NCBI RefSeq assembly: GCF_026619435.1
Contig: NZ_JAOVZQ010000001.1
Location: 1,247,501 to 1,311,500, forward strand
Origin: Hoeflea ulvae
GTDB lineage: Bacteria > Pseudomonadota > Alphaproteobacteria > Rhizobiales > Rhizobiaceae
DNA length: 64,000 nucleotides
Direction of reading: 5' to 3'
Shown: one piece after another, positions 48,276 through 60,727 of the stretch
Layout of the letters: each line of letters starts with the position of its first letter
How positions within the stretch are numbered: the first letter of the stretch is position 1
Notes under the pieces: model-generated
The model's input: only the letters and a program-made list of their open reading frames with translations
Told to the model about the DNA's origin: nothing
Database searches by the model: none
Program-made: the position numbers and the translations under genes

Positions 48276-49493
48276 TCATTCTGTGATCGCGGCGACATGG
48301 CCGCTGTCGGTTTCTTCCACCGGCTTGACCCGGTCGCCGTCGCGGACAAAGGCGCCGGCCTTGGCGACGATCAGGTCCCCGGCTACAAGCCCGCTGGTGA
48401 TCTCGATCCTGCCGCCTTCGCGGATGCCGGTGGTGACCGGGCTACGCCGGGCGATTCCGTCCTCGATCCTGAGCACATCGGCTCCGTCGGTCCCGATATT
48501 GATCGAGGTCACCGGGACCACGATCGCGTCGCGTTCGGCCACGATGATTTCCGCATCGGCAAACATGCCGGCCCGCAAAGTCGACCCATCCGCGATCTCG
48601 ATCCGCGCCAGGCCCAGCCGTGTGGTGGTGTTGAGCGTCGGCTCGATCAGCCGGATTGTTCCCGCAACCGGTTCGGCCGCGCCGATGAGATGGATCGAAA
48701 CGATCTGGCCTTCGGCGATCCGGTGCATGTCGGCCTCGGCGATATCTGCCCGCATTTCCAGCTCACCGTCCTTGATCATGGTGAACAGGGGCCCGGCAGC
48801 AGCGCTGGCAATGGCCCCGACCCGGGCGCCACGTGCGGTGATGATGCCGGCAACCGGCGCCTTGACTGCCGTACGCGCCAGCCGCAAGTCGATGTCCTCG
48901 GCTTGCGCATCAATCAGCGTGATGTCGGCTTGTGCCACCTTGATCGATTCCTCGACCGAGCGGACCCGGGCCAGGCCCGCTGTCGCCTGGGCTTCGGCCT
49001 GTTCCGCCTGCACGGTCGAATAGGTGCCCTGCGCTGCCAGTTGCCTGGCGCGGTCGGACGCCTTGACCGATTCCTGTGCATTGGATTGGACTTCGGCGAG
49101 CTGGGCCTCAAGCTGGGCGATGGCAGCGAGCGCCTTGGCGCGGTTGGCCTCGAGCTGGCTGCGCTGCAGGATCAACTGATCCTTCGAAAGCGCGGCGAGC
49201 ACAGACCCGGCTTCCACCCGGTCGCCGACATCGGCTTCAAGGCTCTCGATTGCCAGACCTTCCACCTGCGGGGCGACCAGCACCTCTTCGACGGCGGTGA
49301 TCATGCCGTTGGCCAGGACCCGGTCGGTGATGTGGGCAGCTTCCGCCCGCACGGCAACAATGGCCGGCGGCAATGCACCGGCTGCCGCGGCAGTGTCAGT
49401 CTCGGCGGCACCGGCCGGCCGGCCTGCGGCGGCCAGGAGCAGCTCAAATGCGAACAGGAAGGCAAGTGCAGGGCGCATGAAGGATCCTGTCAT
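48276..49493 (-). CDS. RND efflux membrane fusion protein
   Basis: 405-aa periplasmic adaptor with a signal sequence, a lipoyl-like hybrid motif (APQVEGLAIESLEADVGDRVEAGSVLA), a coiled-coil hairpin around residues 110-190 rich in Ala, Gln and Glu, and the second lipoyl half TAVKAPVAGIITARGARVG. It links the RND pump to the outer-membrane channel. The start overlaps the tetR stop by four bases (ATGA); an ATG five codons in is an alternative. Confidence 0.9.
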   Translation of the reverse strand: MTGSFMRPALAFLFAFELLLAAAGRPAGAAETDTAAAAGALPPAIVAVRAEAAHITDRVLANGMITAVEEVLVAPQVEGLAIESLEADVGDRVEAGSVLAALSKDQLILQRSQLEANRAKALAAIAQLEAQLAEVQSNAQESVKASDRARQLAAQGTYSTVQAEQAEAQATAGLARVRSVEESIKVAQADITLIDAQAEDIDLRLARTAVKAPVAGIITARGARVGAIASAAAGPLFTMIKDGELEMRADIAEADMHRIAEGQIVSIHLIGAAEPVAGTIRLIEPTLNTTTRLGLARIEIADGSTLRAGMFADAEIIVAERDAIVVPVTSINIGTDGADVLRIEDGIARRSPVTTGIREGGRIEITSGLVAGDLIVAKAGAFVRDGDRVKPVEETDSGHVAAITE

Positions 49494-50113
49494 TCCGTGG
49501 CTTGGGCGGGGGAGGCAAAAAGGGTCTGGCGCAGTGTCGCGAGCGCCAGCTCGGCAAGCGCCGCGGATTTTTCAGGCGTCATGGCTTCGCGTGCGCAGAA
49601 CTTGCGCTGGGCAAAGCCGTGCACCACCAGCATCACCAGATGGGCGCGCGTTTCAAACTCGGCGCGGGCCCGGCTGCTGTCATCGCCGTGTATGCGCACC
49701 AGCGCGTCAACGATATTGCTGCGCACGGTCTCGTCCATGCCGCGCACCAGGGTGGCGATGTCGGGCGAACGGTGCGAGGCCGCCTGGACCTCGCTCCACA
49801 GCGCCGCGTCCTCGCAGGGCATGTTCTCGATGCGCTGCGCCAGCAGATGCATGAACATCGCGCCGGGGTCGGACGCGGTCCTGACCGTGTCGAACACAGC
49901 CTCGATCTCCATCAGGTCGCGCCTGACAAGGGCGGTGATGATGGCGTCCTTGGACGGAAAATAACGGTAGAAATTTCCCACGCTCATTTGCGTGGCCTGC
50001 GCCAGGTCCTGCATTGACGCGCCGTCGAACCCGTTCAGGGCGAAAACCGATTTCACCTTGTCGAGGATGTCCGAAACCCGTTGACTGGCAATGTCGACCG
50101 TGGGCGAGTCCAT
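49490..50113 (-). CDS. TetR-family repressor of the efflux operon
   Basis: 207-aa regulator. The N-terminal helix-turn-helix is ALNGFDGASMQDLAQATQMSVGNFYRYFPSKDAII with the TetR signature FYRYF. ATG 50113 (MDSPTVDIAS) was chosen since the domain starts soon after it; the open frame to 50224 passes through the operator. It is first in the operon tetR-MFP-RND, so it would control itself and the pump through the palindrome 97 bases upstream. Confidence 0.9.
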   Translation of the reverse strand: MDSPTVDIASQRVSDILDKVKSVFALNGFDGASMQDLAQATQMSVGNFYRYFPSKDAIITALVRRDLMEIEAVFDTVRTASDPGAMFMHLLAQRIENMPCEDAALWSEVQAASHRSPDIATLVRGMDETVRSNIVDALVRIHGDDSSRARAEFETRAHLVMLVVHGFAQRKFCAREAMTPEKSAALAELALATLRQTLFASPAQATE

Positions 50114-50209
50114 GCGATGATCCTTGAAATGCAACGCTGCGGCGGATGCAGACGGCGGTGAAACCGTGTATATGAATTTCATTCCTGCATCGTCGGCAAA
50201 TAGATATAG

Positions 50210-50227
50210 TGAATGAATATTCATTCA
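50210..50227. promoter_or_regulatory. Perfect 18-bp palindrome, probable TetR operator
   Basis: TGAATGAATATTCATTCA at 50210-50227 is fully symmetric. A weaker related site with TGAATTTCATTC is at 50173-50184, between it and the tetR start. Both overlap the expected promoter of the efflux operon. Confidence 0.65.
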
Positions 50228-50547
50228 TCAAGTGCCGCATAATCTGTTAATCAAGAGTTGACGCGCAGCCAAACAAGTCACCGGTCAATACTTGCGGCCC
50301 GGCAACACTGTTTGCGAAAGCCGGGATATGAGCCGCATGGCCGCGGCTGCGAGATGAAGTCAATGCAGCATTATACAATCCGGCCAATGAAGAACCTGCG
50401 AGAGCGCTCGGGCGAGACATCTTGCCCTGCTTCGCGGGGATGCGCGGCGCGCCGTCAGATGGTTGGCCGATCATCTCCGGAATGGCGGACTTCATTTTGA
50501 CTGCGATGGCCAAATTGCCCGGCCTGTTCGCCCGGCCGGCGGGAGCA
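50228..50547. other. Intergenic interval between tetR promoter and gcvP end
   Basis: About 320 bases with no supportable gene on either strand; I see no repeat or further palindrome of note. Confidence 0.4.
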
Positions 50548-50574
50548 CGGAGGCGGCTGCATCAGCCGCCTCCG
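50548..50574 (-). terminator. Hairpin at the end of the gcv operon
   Basis: Perfect 12-bp repeat CGGAGGCGGCTG (50548-50559) and CAGCCGCCTCCG (50563-50574) with a three-base loop, 16 bases after the gcvP stop. The following minus-strand sequence lacks a T run. Confidence 0.65.
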
Positions 50575-50589
50575 TTGAGTCATTTCTGG

Positions 50590-53442
<2,853 letters not shown>

Positions 53443-53450
53443 TGCGTGTC

Positions 53451-53813
53451 TCAGCCGATCATTGCTTGGTAGGCGGTTTCATCCATCAGCTCATTGGCGG
53501 AACTGGCGTCATCGAGCTTGAGCTTGAAGAACCAGCCCGCACCTGTCGGATCGGAATTGACCAGCGACGGATCATCGACGATGGCCTGGTTGACTTCGGT
53601 GATCTCGCCGGCGAGCGGGCAATAGACATCGGAAGCCGCCTTGACCGATTCCACCGTCGATGCATCCGCACCCTTGTCGAGTTTTGCGCCCACATCGGGC
53701 AGTTCGACAAACACCAGGTCGCCGAGCTGTTCGGCGGCGTGTTCGGTGATCCCGACAGTTGCGACATCGCCCTCGATGTTGAGCCATTCGTGGTCTTCGG
53801 TGAATTTGAGCAT
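53451..53813 (-). CDS. gcvH: Glycine cleavage system H protein, GcvH
   Basis: 120-aa lipoyl carrier. The lipoylated lysine is K58 in [10 protein letters not shown]; the N-terminus [10 protein letters not shown] is canonical. ATG 53813 is preceded by AGGAACA; the frame extends upstream into gcvT but without homology. Second gene of gcvT-gcvH-gcvP. Confidence 0.96.
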   Translation of the reverse strand: MLKFTEDHEWLNIEGDVATVGITEHAAEQLGDLVFVELPDVGAKLDKGADASTVESVKAASDVYCPLAGEITEVNQAIVDDPSLVNSDPTGAGWFFKLKLDDASSANELMDETAYQAMIG

Positions 53814-53832
53814 GATGTGTTCCTGTCGTGGC

Positions 53833-54972
53833 TTAGCGTTTGTAGTTGGAAGGGACGAAGGGGAGGGCGGCAACGGTGATTTCGAGCCGTTTGCCGCGCA
53901 CTTCGGCGTAGAGCCTGGTGCCGGTGGCAGCCAGCGCCGCGGGCACATAGCCCATGGCGACGGGGGCATTGGCGCTGGGGCCGAAGCCGCCGGAGGTGAC
54001 GATGCCGGCCGGCTCGCCGCCGGTTTCCTGTTCGAAGATCTCGACTTCGGCGCGGATCGGCGCCTTGCCCGTGGGCTGAAGCCCGACGCGGGTGCGCGTG
54101 GCGCCGTTTTCGAACTGTCCGAGGATCACCCCGGCGCCGGGAAAGCCGCCTTCGCGGGCTCCGCCCTTGCGGCGCACCTTCTGGATCGCCCATTTCAGAT
54201 TGGCTTCCACCGGCGTGGTGGTTTCGTCAATATCGTGCCCGTAAAGGCAGAGCCCGGCTTCAAGCCGGAGCGAATCGCGCGCGCCGAGCCCGATCGGGGC
54301 GATGGATTCATCCGACAGGATCAGCCGGGCGATGCGGTCGGTTTCCTCCGCCGGCAGCGAGATTTCATAGCCGTCCTCGCCGGTATAGCCCGAGCGCGAC
54401 ACCACCGCCGGAACGCCGGCGATTTCAAGCACCATGACATCCATGAACAGCATGTCGGCGGCTTCGGGCGCATAGGCCGAAAGCGCGGTTTCGGCGTCCG
54501 GCCCCTGCAGCGCGATCAGCCCGCGGTCAAACTGGGCCTCGATCTCGCAACTGTCGGACAGGGCCGCCTGAATGCGGGCCAGATCGGCATGCTTGCAGGC
54601 GGCATTGACGACGAGATAGAGATGATCGCCGCGATTGGCGACCATGAAATCGTCCTCCAGGCCGCCGTCTTCATTGGTGAACAGCCCGTAGCGCTGGCGC
54701 CCGGGCTTGAGATCGGCAATGTCGACCGGTGCGATGGTTTCCAGCGCCAGCGCGGCGTCGCGCAGATCGCCGCTTTTGGGGCGGATCAGGATCTGCCCCA
54801 TATGCGAAACATCAAACAGTCCGGCATGGGAACGGGTGTAGATATGCTCCTTCATCACGCCCATGGGATACTGGATCGGCATGTCGTAGCCGGCAAATCC
54901 GGCCATGCGTGCGCCAAGTTCGAGATGCAGGGAATGAAGCGGTGTCTTAAGAAGGTCTGCTGTGGTGTCCAC
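53833..54972 (-). CDS. gcvT: Glycine cleavage system T protein (aminomethyltransferase), GcvT
   Basis: 379-aa folate-dependent enzyme releasing ammonia and methylene-tetrahydrofolate. Visible blocks are [25 protein letters not shown] and [16 protein letters not shown]. First gene of the operon, behind a tandem glycine riboswitch whose 3' end is 74 bases before the start. Glycine supply would therefore set expression of all three genes. Confidence 0.95.
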   Translation of the reverse strand: MDTTADLLKTPLHSLHLELGARMAGFAGYDMPIQYPMGVMKEHIYTRSHAGLFDVSHMGQILIRPKSGDLRDAALALETIAPVDIADLKPGRQRYGLFTNEDGGLEDDFMVANRGDHLYLVVNAACKHADLARIQAALSDSCEIEAQFDRGLIALQGPDAETALSAYAPEAADMLFMDVMVLEIAGVPAVVSRSGYTGEDGYEISLPAEETDRIARLILSDESIAPIGLGARDSLRLEAGLCLYGHDIDETTTPVEANLKWAIQKVRRKGGAREGGFPGAGVILGQFENGATRTRVGLQPTGKAPIRAEVEIFEQETGGEPAGIVTSGGFGPSANAPVAMGYVPAALAATGTRLYAEVRGKRLEITVAALPFVPSNYKR

Positions 54973-55046
54973 GCGGCAGTCTCCGTCTGGGTGCGGGAAA
55001 AACTCCGCGCACGGGCCAATCTTCAGGCGTCAGACGCCTTCGAATA

Positions 55047-55202
55047 GCCCCCTCTGTCCTTTTGCCTGAGATTGTTATCCCTTCGGCAGACGCTAGCGGG
55101 CGCCATTCTCCAGAGTCCGTCCTGTCACGTTGGTCCTTTTGCCTGAGAGTTTCCGGGGCGGTTGCTCCTTCGGCACCGGATAACTCCGGTTTCTCCCAAC
55201 GA
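55047..55202 (-). promoter_or_regulatory. Tandem glycine riboswitch upstream of gcvT
   Basis: Two aptamers in the minus-strand leader. Aptamer 1 starts at GTTGGGAGAAACC (55200 down) and holds GCCGAAGGAGCAA and CTCAGGCAAAAGGAC. Aptamer 2 has TCTGGAGAATG, GCCGAAGGGATAAC and CTCAGGCAAAAGGACAGAGG (to 55047). The doubled CTCAGGCAAAAGGAC element is diagnostic. A hairpin AGGCGT/ACGCCT (55025-55030, 55034-55039) directly after it may be the expression platform. Glycine binding would turn on gcvTHP. Confidence 0.93.
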
Positions 55203-55669
55203 TGTCACTACCTATGATGAATTGCGGGGAATTGGCAAGAGGCAAGCGCCGGAGGCCGGGTCTGCGCCAACAGGAACATCGTGCCGGGACGTTGCCGTGG
55301 ATAGAATGTTCCGGTGGCTTGCCGCGCCGGAAGCCAATTCCCGGCCAGTAGCGCCGCGCCTGCAGCGGGTCTGTGCAGCGCATCCTCATCCGTCGCCACT
55401 GAGGAACACCAGGACTGTCACCCCCGCGAGATACCCTACTGAGACGCAAAGCAATCCGCGGGCGCAGAGCAAATCCGTGTAACCGTCATCCGGGTTTTGC
55501 TCGGGATTAGTAGATTTTGGGTTGATGCTGCAGGCTTGGCGAATTGATAGCAGGATGGCATAATATATTTTAATATCAGATTGTCCGGCGCGTGGTCGAT
55601 TTAAAGAAGATATGCGAGGGGATTGTTACGAAACGGCAATATCTGTGAAACAAGGCGAGGATTTATGTT
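55203..55669. other. AT-richer intergenic region before the orphan gene
   Basis: 467 bases. The left part is ordinary GC-rich DNA that should contain the gcv promoter. From about 55490 the sequence becomes clearly AT-rich (for example ATAATATATTTTAATATCAG near 55560), marking a compositional change that continues into the next gene's 5' end. No gene is supportable. Confidence 0.5.
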
Positions 55670-56998
55670 ATGGTTGATTGTAAGACACCCGTTTATTCTA
55701 CCGATAGGCGTAAAGGGCAGATAATAGCTGCAGTGGATGCTCCGAATTTGATCGACACGTTTACGCCTCCGAAGGGAAATGCGTCATTTGCCAAGAAGGA
55801 TCTGGCGGACAAATCACATTCCAGCCAGGCCAGTGTGGCGATCACCTGGGACAGTGCCGAAGTGGAGCTGGATTCCAATCTGGTGTTGGAATTGAAGAAG
55901 GCCATTGACGCGGCAAGCGCTGTTATCGGCCAATTGACCGCGCAGTCCAAATCCCTTCTCGGAGCCGTCGAAACAGTGATCCGCGAGATCGTCAAACTGC
56001 AGAAAAACAGCGAAAAACAGCTGGAACTGGCGTGGGACTTCCACGTGGATGTAAAAGAGGAATCCGCTTTTCTCGTGCGCCATTCCCAGATCGTGGAATG
56101 GAAGGCTACCAAGGTCGGCGATCTTAAAGGTACCGGGTATGTCGATGCCGTGTCCACAGTACAGCTTCCGCAGGGGTTGGCGGAGGAACTTGATGTCACG
56201 CAACGTTACTCCACCAATCTGACCCAGCCACGCTTCGCCAACCAGAAATGTCACGTCACCTATCTTTCGGCGGGAAAGCGGATTTCCAATATTCGCACGG
56301 TTCTGAAAGTCACGCTGCCTTCCGTTGCGACACAACTCGGAGCACTTCTCGAAGATCTTCTGGATCTGATCAAAGTGATCGGGACCGCGGTCGGCAAGGC
56401 TGGGCAGGCAGTCTATGACAAGCTCAAGGGATCGATAGAAAGCCTTCTGTCGCCCTTCGCTTTGAAAGCCGGCCCTGCGCCCAAGGACGAGCCGGACGCC
56501 ATCGATTACCTGTCCAAGGCGCTGGAGAAATTTCTGTCGGTGCTGTCAAAGCTCGCCGGTGAAGTGTCGGGTCGCATCAGCCTCGAACAGTCGACGCTGT
56601 CCTTCCAGGCCGTTAGCGACAGCTTCTACGACACCTGGCTCAGGGCAAAGGATCGCCGCGCCAAGATCGACGCGGTCCCCGATACCAGGAAACAGGCGCA
56701 AAAGGAGAACTCCGGATCGAATGGCGAAAGTCCCGAAGATGGAGAGGTTCCGTCGGGAGACAGCAATGCCAGTCTGCCGATCCCGTGGGCAGATGGGGCG
56801 GAAGCCGTTCCGGAGAGCGCACTGATCGCAGCCGAAGTGCCTTTGAGTGGCACCCATCTGGAATTGATAGCAATCAAGGACGGCATGCGTCTGGCCTATA
56901 ACCCGGTTCGGCCCGGCGCATCCGAATTCATCATTTCGGCCCGCATGCTCGAAGAGATGCAGATTGAAGAATCCAAAAAGGACAAGAAGGACCGGTGA
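55670..56998 (+). CDS. Unrecognised 442-aa protein, possibly horizontally acquired
   Basis: I recognise no family. There is no signal peptide. Residues 60-115 and about 215-300 are long amphipathic helices (LELKKAIDAASAVIGQL, LGALLEDLLDLIKVIGTAVG), the middle is beta-like, residues about 340-385 are a hydrophilic Ser/Glu/Gly linker, and the C-terminus is lysine-rich (ESKKDKKDR). ATG 55670 has GAGG 10 bases upstream. The 5' part and leader are lower in GC than the neighbours, and the codon use is less biased. It stands alone between the gcv operon and an SDR gene, consistent with a single-gene insertion. Confidence 0.7.
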   Translation: MVDCKTPVYSTDRRKGQIIAAVDAPNLIDTFTPPKGNASFAKKDLADKSHSSQASVAITWDSAEVELDSNLVLELKKAIDAASAVIGQLTAQSKSLLGAVETVIREIVKLQKNSEKQLELAWDFHVDVKEESAFLVRHSQIVEWKATKVGDLKGTGYVDAVSTVQLPQGLAEELDVTQRYSTNLTQPRFANQKCHVTYLSAGKRISNIRTVLKVTLPSVATQLGALLEDLLDLIKVIGTAVGKAGQAVYDKLKGSIESLLSPFALKAGPAPKDEPDAIDYLSKALEKFLSVLSKLAGEVSGRISLEQSTLSFQAVSDSFYDTWLRAKDRRAKIDAVPDTRKQAQKENSGSNGESPEDGEVPSGDSNASLPIPWADGAEAVPESALIAAEVPLSGTHLELIAIKDGMRLAYNPVRPGASEFIISARMLEEMQIEESKKDKKDR

Positions 56999-57120
56999 CC
57001 TGGTTCATGAGTGACGACTTGGAGGGACAGGGGTGACAACGGCGGTATTGCGGTAGAGACCGAGGAGATGTCGACAACAGCAGCATAGCCGCGCTGAGAC
57101 ACCTCCTCTGATCGTCGTGA

Positions 57121-57723
57121 TCAGGCTGACTGCATGTCCAGTGCCTGGCCGTCGAAGCGGCCTGTGGTGGCGGCTTGGGCGAGCAAATGGGCGACGTCGG
57201 CGCGGGAGGCCTTGGCGGTCTTGTCGACATCGTCGCCGAGGATCACGTCGGCGCTACGGCCGTCATTGGTCAGCGCCACCGGGCGCAGGATGGCATAGGT
57301 CAGGCCCGAGGCCTTGAGGTGTTCGTCGGCCTCGTGCTTGGCCTTGAGGTAATGGGCGAGATCGCCTTCGGGTTCGGACTGGTCGGCGCCGACGGAACTC
57401 AGCATCACGAAACGGCTGACGCCGGCTTCAACCGCCAGATCGACAAGGCGCTTTGCGCCGTCGCGGTCGACCTTGTCGGTCATCTCCGGTCCGGTCGAAC
57501 CGCCCGATCCGGCGGCGAAGATGACGGCATCCATGCCGTTGCAGACGCCCGATTGCAGATCGGTCAGGTCACCCTGTCGCAGGCTCACGCCCTCGGGCAG
57601 ATCGCTGGTGTCGGAGCTTTCGCGCACCAGTGCCGTGGGGGCGTGGCCCTGGTCAACGAGGTCCTTGACCAGCTGCAGGCCGGTTGTGCCGGTTGCGCCG
57701 GCGACGAGAATATTCATGCTCAT
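57121..57723 (-). CDS. Atypical SDR family NAD(P)-binding protein
   Basis: 200-aa short-chain dehydrogenase-like protein of the NmrA/atypical SDR group. The dinucleotide motif ILVAGATGTTGLQLV is at residues 5-19; FVMLSSVGAD and YLKAKHEADEHL follow, giving a YxxxK-like YLKAK. Such proteins act as redox sensors or epimerase-like enzymes; the substrate is unknown. It is separated by 22 bases from the GST gene upstream, so probably co-transcribed with it. Confidence 0.85.
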   Translation of the reverse strand: MSMNILVAGATGTTGLQLVKDLVDQGHAPTALVRESSDTSDLPEGVSLRQGDLTDLQSGVCNGMDAVIFAAGSGGSTGPEMTDKVDRDGAKRLVDLAVEAGVSRFVMLSSVGADQSEPEGDLAHYLKAKHEADEHLKASGLTYAILRPVALTNDGRSADVILGDDVDKTAKASRADVAHLLAQAATTGRFDGQALDMQSA

Positions 57724-57745
57724 AATGTATTTCCTTCAGATTGAA

Positions 57746-58360
57746 TCAGTTGGGCGGCGCCATCGGGCCTGCGGCCCGGGTTGCCGCGATATAGCCGGGC
57801 TGCTCCTGCAGCACCTTCCAGTATTCGGCGATTTGCGGGTGATCGCCGAGCAGGCCGAGTGTGTCGAGAAGCGCCAGAATGTAGGAGATCTGGATGTCGG
57901 CCAGCATAAGCCTGCTGCCGAACAGCAGCGGACCTTCGCCCGGTTCCCCGGTGATGTAGTCGAGATGCTTGCCGAGTGCCGCCCCGGCGTCATCCGGCAC
58001 GTCCTTGCCCCGGAAGGCTGGCATGATCGCCTGCAAGGCGACCTCGGCAAAGGACGCTTCGACATAGTCAAACAGCGCCTCATGCCGCCAGAATTCGCGG
58101 GTGCCCCGCGGCGGCCGGTGACTCTCATCGCCATATTTATCGACCAGATAGCGCAGGATCGTCGAGGATTCGGCGATCATCTCGCCATCGTCCTCGATCA
58201 CCGGCGATTTGCCCAGCGGGTGAACCCGCGACAAGGCCTCCGGCGCGCGAAACTCCGGCGTCCGGTCATAGTCGATCCGTTCGCAGGGCTGCTCGAGATC
58301 CTCGAGCAGCCAGAGCACCCGGGTGGCCCGGGAGAATTTCAGGGTGTGGAGCGTGATCAT
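57746..58360 (-). CDS. Glutathione S-transferase
   Basis: 204-aa GST. The thioredoxin-like N-terminal domain (MITLHTLKFSRATRVLWLLEDL) is followed by the glutathione-contact motif SPVIEDDGEMIAESSTILRYL around residues 52-72 and a helical C-terminal domain. The start overlaps the preceding aldehyde dehydrogenase stop by four bases (ATGA), so both are translationally coupled. The electrophilic substrate is unknown. Confidence 0.9.
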   Translation of the reverse strand: MITLHTLKFSRATRVLWLLEDLEQPCERIDYDRTPEFRAPEALSRVHPLGKSPVIEDDGEMIAESSTILRYLVDKYGDESHRPPRGTREFWRHEALFDYVEASFAEVALQAIMPAFRGKDVPDDAGAALGKHLDYITGEPGEGPLLFGSRLMLADIQISYILALLDTLGLLGDHPQIAEYWKVLQEQPGYIAATRAAGPMAPPN

Positions 58361-59733
58361 GGCAGGAAGATCGCCTTGGTATTGACGAATTCCTTCATGC
58401 CGAAGCCGCCATGTTCGCGGCCATAGCCGGAATCCTTGACGCCGCCAAAGGGCATGTTCGGATCGGCGGCACCAAAGGAGTTGATCCGGATCATGCCGGT
58501 GTCGAAGTGTTCGCGGGCGAGTTTCAGCGCACGGTCCTCATCCCGGGAGAAGATACCGCCGCCCAGGCCATAGCGGCTTTCATTGGCAAGCCGCATCGCG
58601 TCCTCGTCATCCTTTGCGCGGATGACCGAGGCGACGGGACCGAAGATCTCGTCGTCAAAAGCCGGCATGCCAGGCGCAAGGTCTGCCAGCACGGTGGCCG
58701 GATAATAGGCGCCCTTGCGGTCCGGTGCTTCTCCGCCGCACAGCACGGTGGCGCCCTTGGCGACGCTGTCATCGACCTGACTCTTGACCGTGTCGAACTG
58801 GTCCTGGCTCGACAGCGGCCCAAGCTGGGTGTCCTCGTCGGTGGGATCCCCCAGAGTAATCTCCTTCATCTGTGCCACGAAGGCATCGACAAATGCGTCA
58901 TAGACCTTGTCGGTGACGATGAAGCGCTTGGCCGACACGCAGGTCTCGCCATTGTTGTAGAGCCGCCCCATGACGGAGAACTTCACCGCGGTTTCGATGT
59001 CGGCGTCTTCGAGCACCAGATAGGCGTCGTTCGACCCCAGTTCGAGCACGGTCTTCTTCAGCGCCTTGGCTGCCACCGCGCCGATGTGGCGTCCGGCGCC
59101 GTCGCTGCCGGTCATGGTGACGCCGCGGACTTTCGGGTGGGCGATCAGCTTGTCGCTGACATCATGATCGATCAGGATCACCTGAAACAGATCCTCGGGC
59201 AGACCGGCCTCGATGCACAATTCGCGCAGTCTCAGGCCCGAGCCGGTGCAGATGCTGGCGTGTTTGAGCACGCAGCCATTGCCGGCCATCAGATTGGCGG
59301 CGAGCACGCGGACCGGCTGGTAGAGCGGAAAATTCCACGGCTGAATCGAATAGATCACGCCGATGGGCTGGTAGCTGACCACGCCGCGCTTCTGTTTTGC
59401 GCCATGGGTGCGTTCTTCATCGGCCAGCAGATCCGGGCCATTATTGGCGGTGTATTCAAAGATCGCCGCGCAGATTTCGACTTCGGTGAGGCCGTCCTTG
59501 ATGAGCTTGCCGGTTTCCTGTGTCATCAGGGCTGCCAGCTCATCGGCATGGTCGCGCAGCTTTTGCGCGATCTTGCTCAGATAGGGCGCGCGGTCGGCGT
59601 GGGACAGCTTGCGCCATTCCAGAAACGCCGCGTGGCAGGCCTCAAGCCGATCAGTCGCTTCAGCCTCGCTCATCCGCTGGTAGGTCTGGATTTCTTCTTC
59701 GGTGGCGGGATTGATTGTGGTGATCGTAGACAT
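58357..59733 (-). CDS. NAD(P)-dependent aldehyde dehydrogenase, likely succinate-semialdehyde dehydrogenase
   Basis: 458-aa member of the ALDH superfamily. The catalytic C265 sits in NNGETCVSAKRF, the general base is E231 in LELGSND, and N134 in QPWNFPLYQP. Length and the starting INPATEEEI match the short SSADH subgroup (YneI/Sad type). The start at 59733 follows GGAGT; the frame continues 10 residues upstream. It could finish putrescine or GABA breakdown, fitting the puu and pot genes in the window, but location with GST suggests also aldehyde detoxification. Confidence 0.85.
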   Translation of the reverse strand: MSTITTINPATEEEIQTYQRMSEAEATDRLEACHAAFLEWRKLSHADRAPYLSKIAQKLRDHADELAALMTQETGKLIKDGLTEVEICAAIFEYTANNGPDLLADEERTHGAKQKRGVVSYQPIGVIYSIQPWNFPLYQPVRVLAANLMAGNGCVLKHASICTGSGLRLRELCIEAGLPEDLFQVILIDHDVSDKLIAHPKVRGVTMTGSDGAGRHIGAVAAKALKKTVLELGSNDAYLVLEDADIETAVKFSVMGRLYNNGETCVSAKRFIVTDKVYDAFVDAFVAQMKEITLGDPTDEDTQLGPLSSQDQFDTVKSQVDDSVAKGATVLCGGEAPDRKGAYYPATVLADLAPGMPAFDDEIFGPVASVIRAKDDEDAMRLANESRYGLGGGIFSRDEDRALKLAREHFDTGMIRINSFGAADPNMPFGGVKDSGYGREHGGFGMKEFVNTKAIFLP

Positions 59734-59827
59734 GCGGACTCCTTGTGGGACTTGCTGGGCCAACGAACGGGGCTGGCATAAGTTCCTTCAGGGGCCGCAT
59801 CAGCAGAAGCGGAGGGGGTGTTCGACA

Positions 59828-60727
59828 TCATTGGCGCCTGGACGAGCCGCGGATCACCGTCGCTGCGCCATTGGTTTCACCCCTCGCGGCCTGGCGCAGG
59901 CGCATGTCGCGGATCTGGCTGACGATCAGCGCCAGAACGAACAGACCGGTCATCACCAGCACCATGGTCGGCGCCGGCTCGCTGTCGATGTGGTAGCTCA
60001 GGAAGATCCCGGCAACGCCGCTCAACACCACCGATCCGACTGCGACGCCGAGCATGCCGGCAAATGTGCGGGCGACCAGGAAGGCGATGGCGCCGGGCGC
60101 CACCAGGAGCGCGATCGACAGGATGATGCCGACGGCCTTGAGGCTGGCGACGATCATCAGCGCGATGGCCGTCAGCAATCCGTAATGCAGCCATCCGGTC
60201 CTGAGCCCGATCGCGCGCGCATGCATGCCGTCAAAAGCCTGGGCGACGAGATCGCGCCATTTGATCATCAGGAAGGCGCCGCACAGTGCCGCCAGCAGCG
60301 CGGTGGCGCCGATGTCGGACCAGCTCACGCCCAGCATGTCGCCGAACAGGATATGATCGAGATGCAGGCTGGAACGGACGCTGACATGCAGCACGATGCC
60401 AAGCCCGAACATGCCGGAAAACACGATGCCCATCACCGTGTCCTCCTTGACGCGGCTATTGGCATTGAGCCAGCCGGTGGCGACCGCGCAGAACAGCCCC
60501 GCGGCAAAGGCGCCGATCACCAGCGGCAGGCCGGCGATATAGGCCATGACAATGCCCGGCAGAACCGCGTGGCTCATGGCATCGCCCAGGAGCGACCAGC
60601 CCTTGAGCACCATCAGCGAACTCATCGCCGCCATCGGCAGGGCGATCAGGAAGGTTATCAGGAAGGCCTTCTGCATATAGGCGAAGCGGAACGGATCGAT
60701 GAAGAAGTCGAGCACAGCGTCCATCAC
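59828..60727 (-). CDS. sitD: Manganese/iron ABC transporter permease (SitD-like)
   Basis: 299-aa permease of the metal (ABC-3) family with about eight spans. MSSLMVLKGWSLLGDAMSHAVLPGIV is the family signature. Its start overlaps the sitC stop by four bases. The C-terminal hydrophilic tail after about residue 275 is not conserved. Last gene of sitABCD. Confidence 0.9.
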   Translation of the reverse strand: MMDAVLDFFIDPFRFAYMQKAFLITFLIALPMAAMSSLMVLKGWSLLGDAMSHAVLPGIVMAYIAGLPLVIGAFAAGLFCAVATGWLNANSRVKEDTVMGIVFSGMFGLGIVLHVSVRSSLHLDHILFGDMLGVSWSDIGATALLAALCGAFLMIKWRDLVAQAFDGMHARAIGLRTGWLHYGLLTAIALMIVASLKAVGIILSIALLVAPGAIAFLVARTFAGMLGVAVGSVVLSGVAGIFLSYHIDSEPAPTMVLVMTGLFVLALIVSQIRDMRLRQAARGETNGAATVIRGSSRRQ

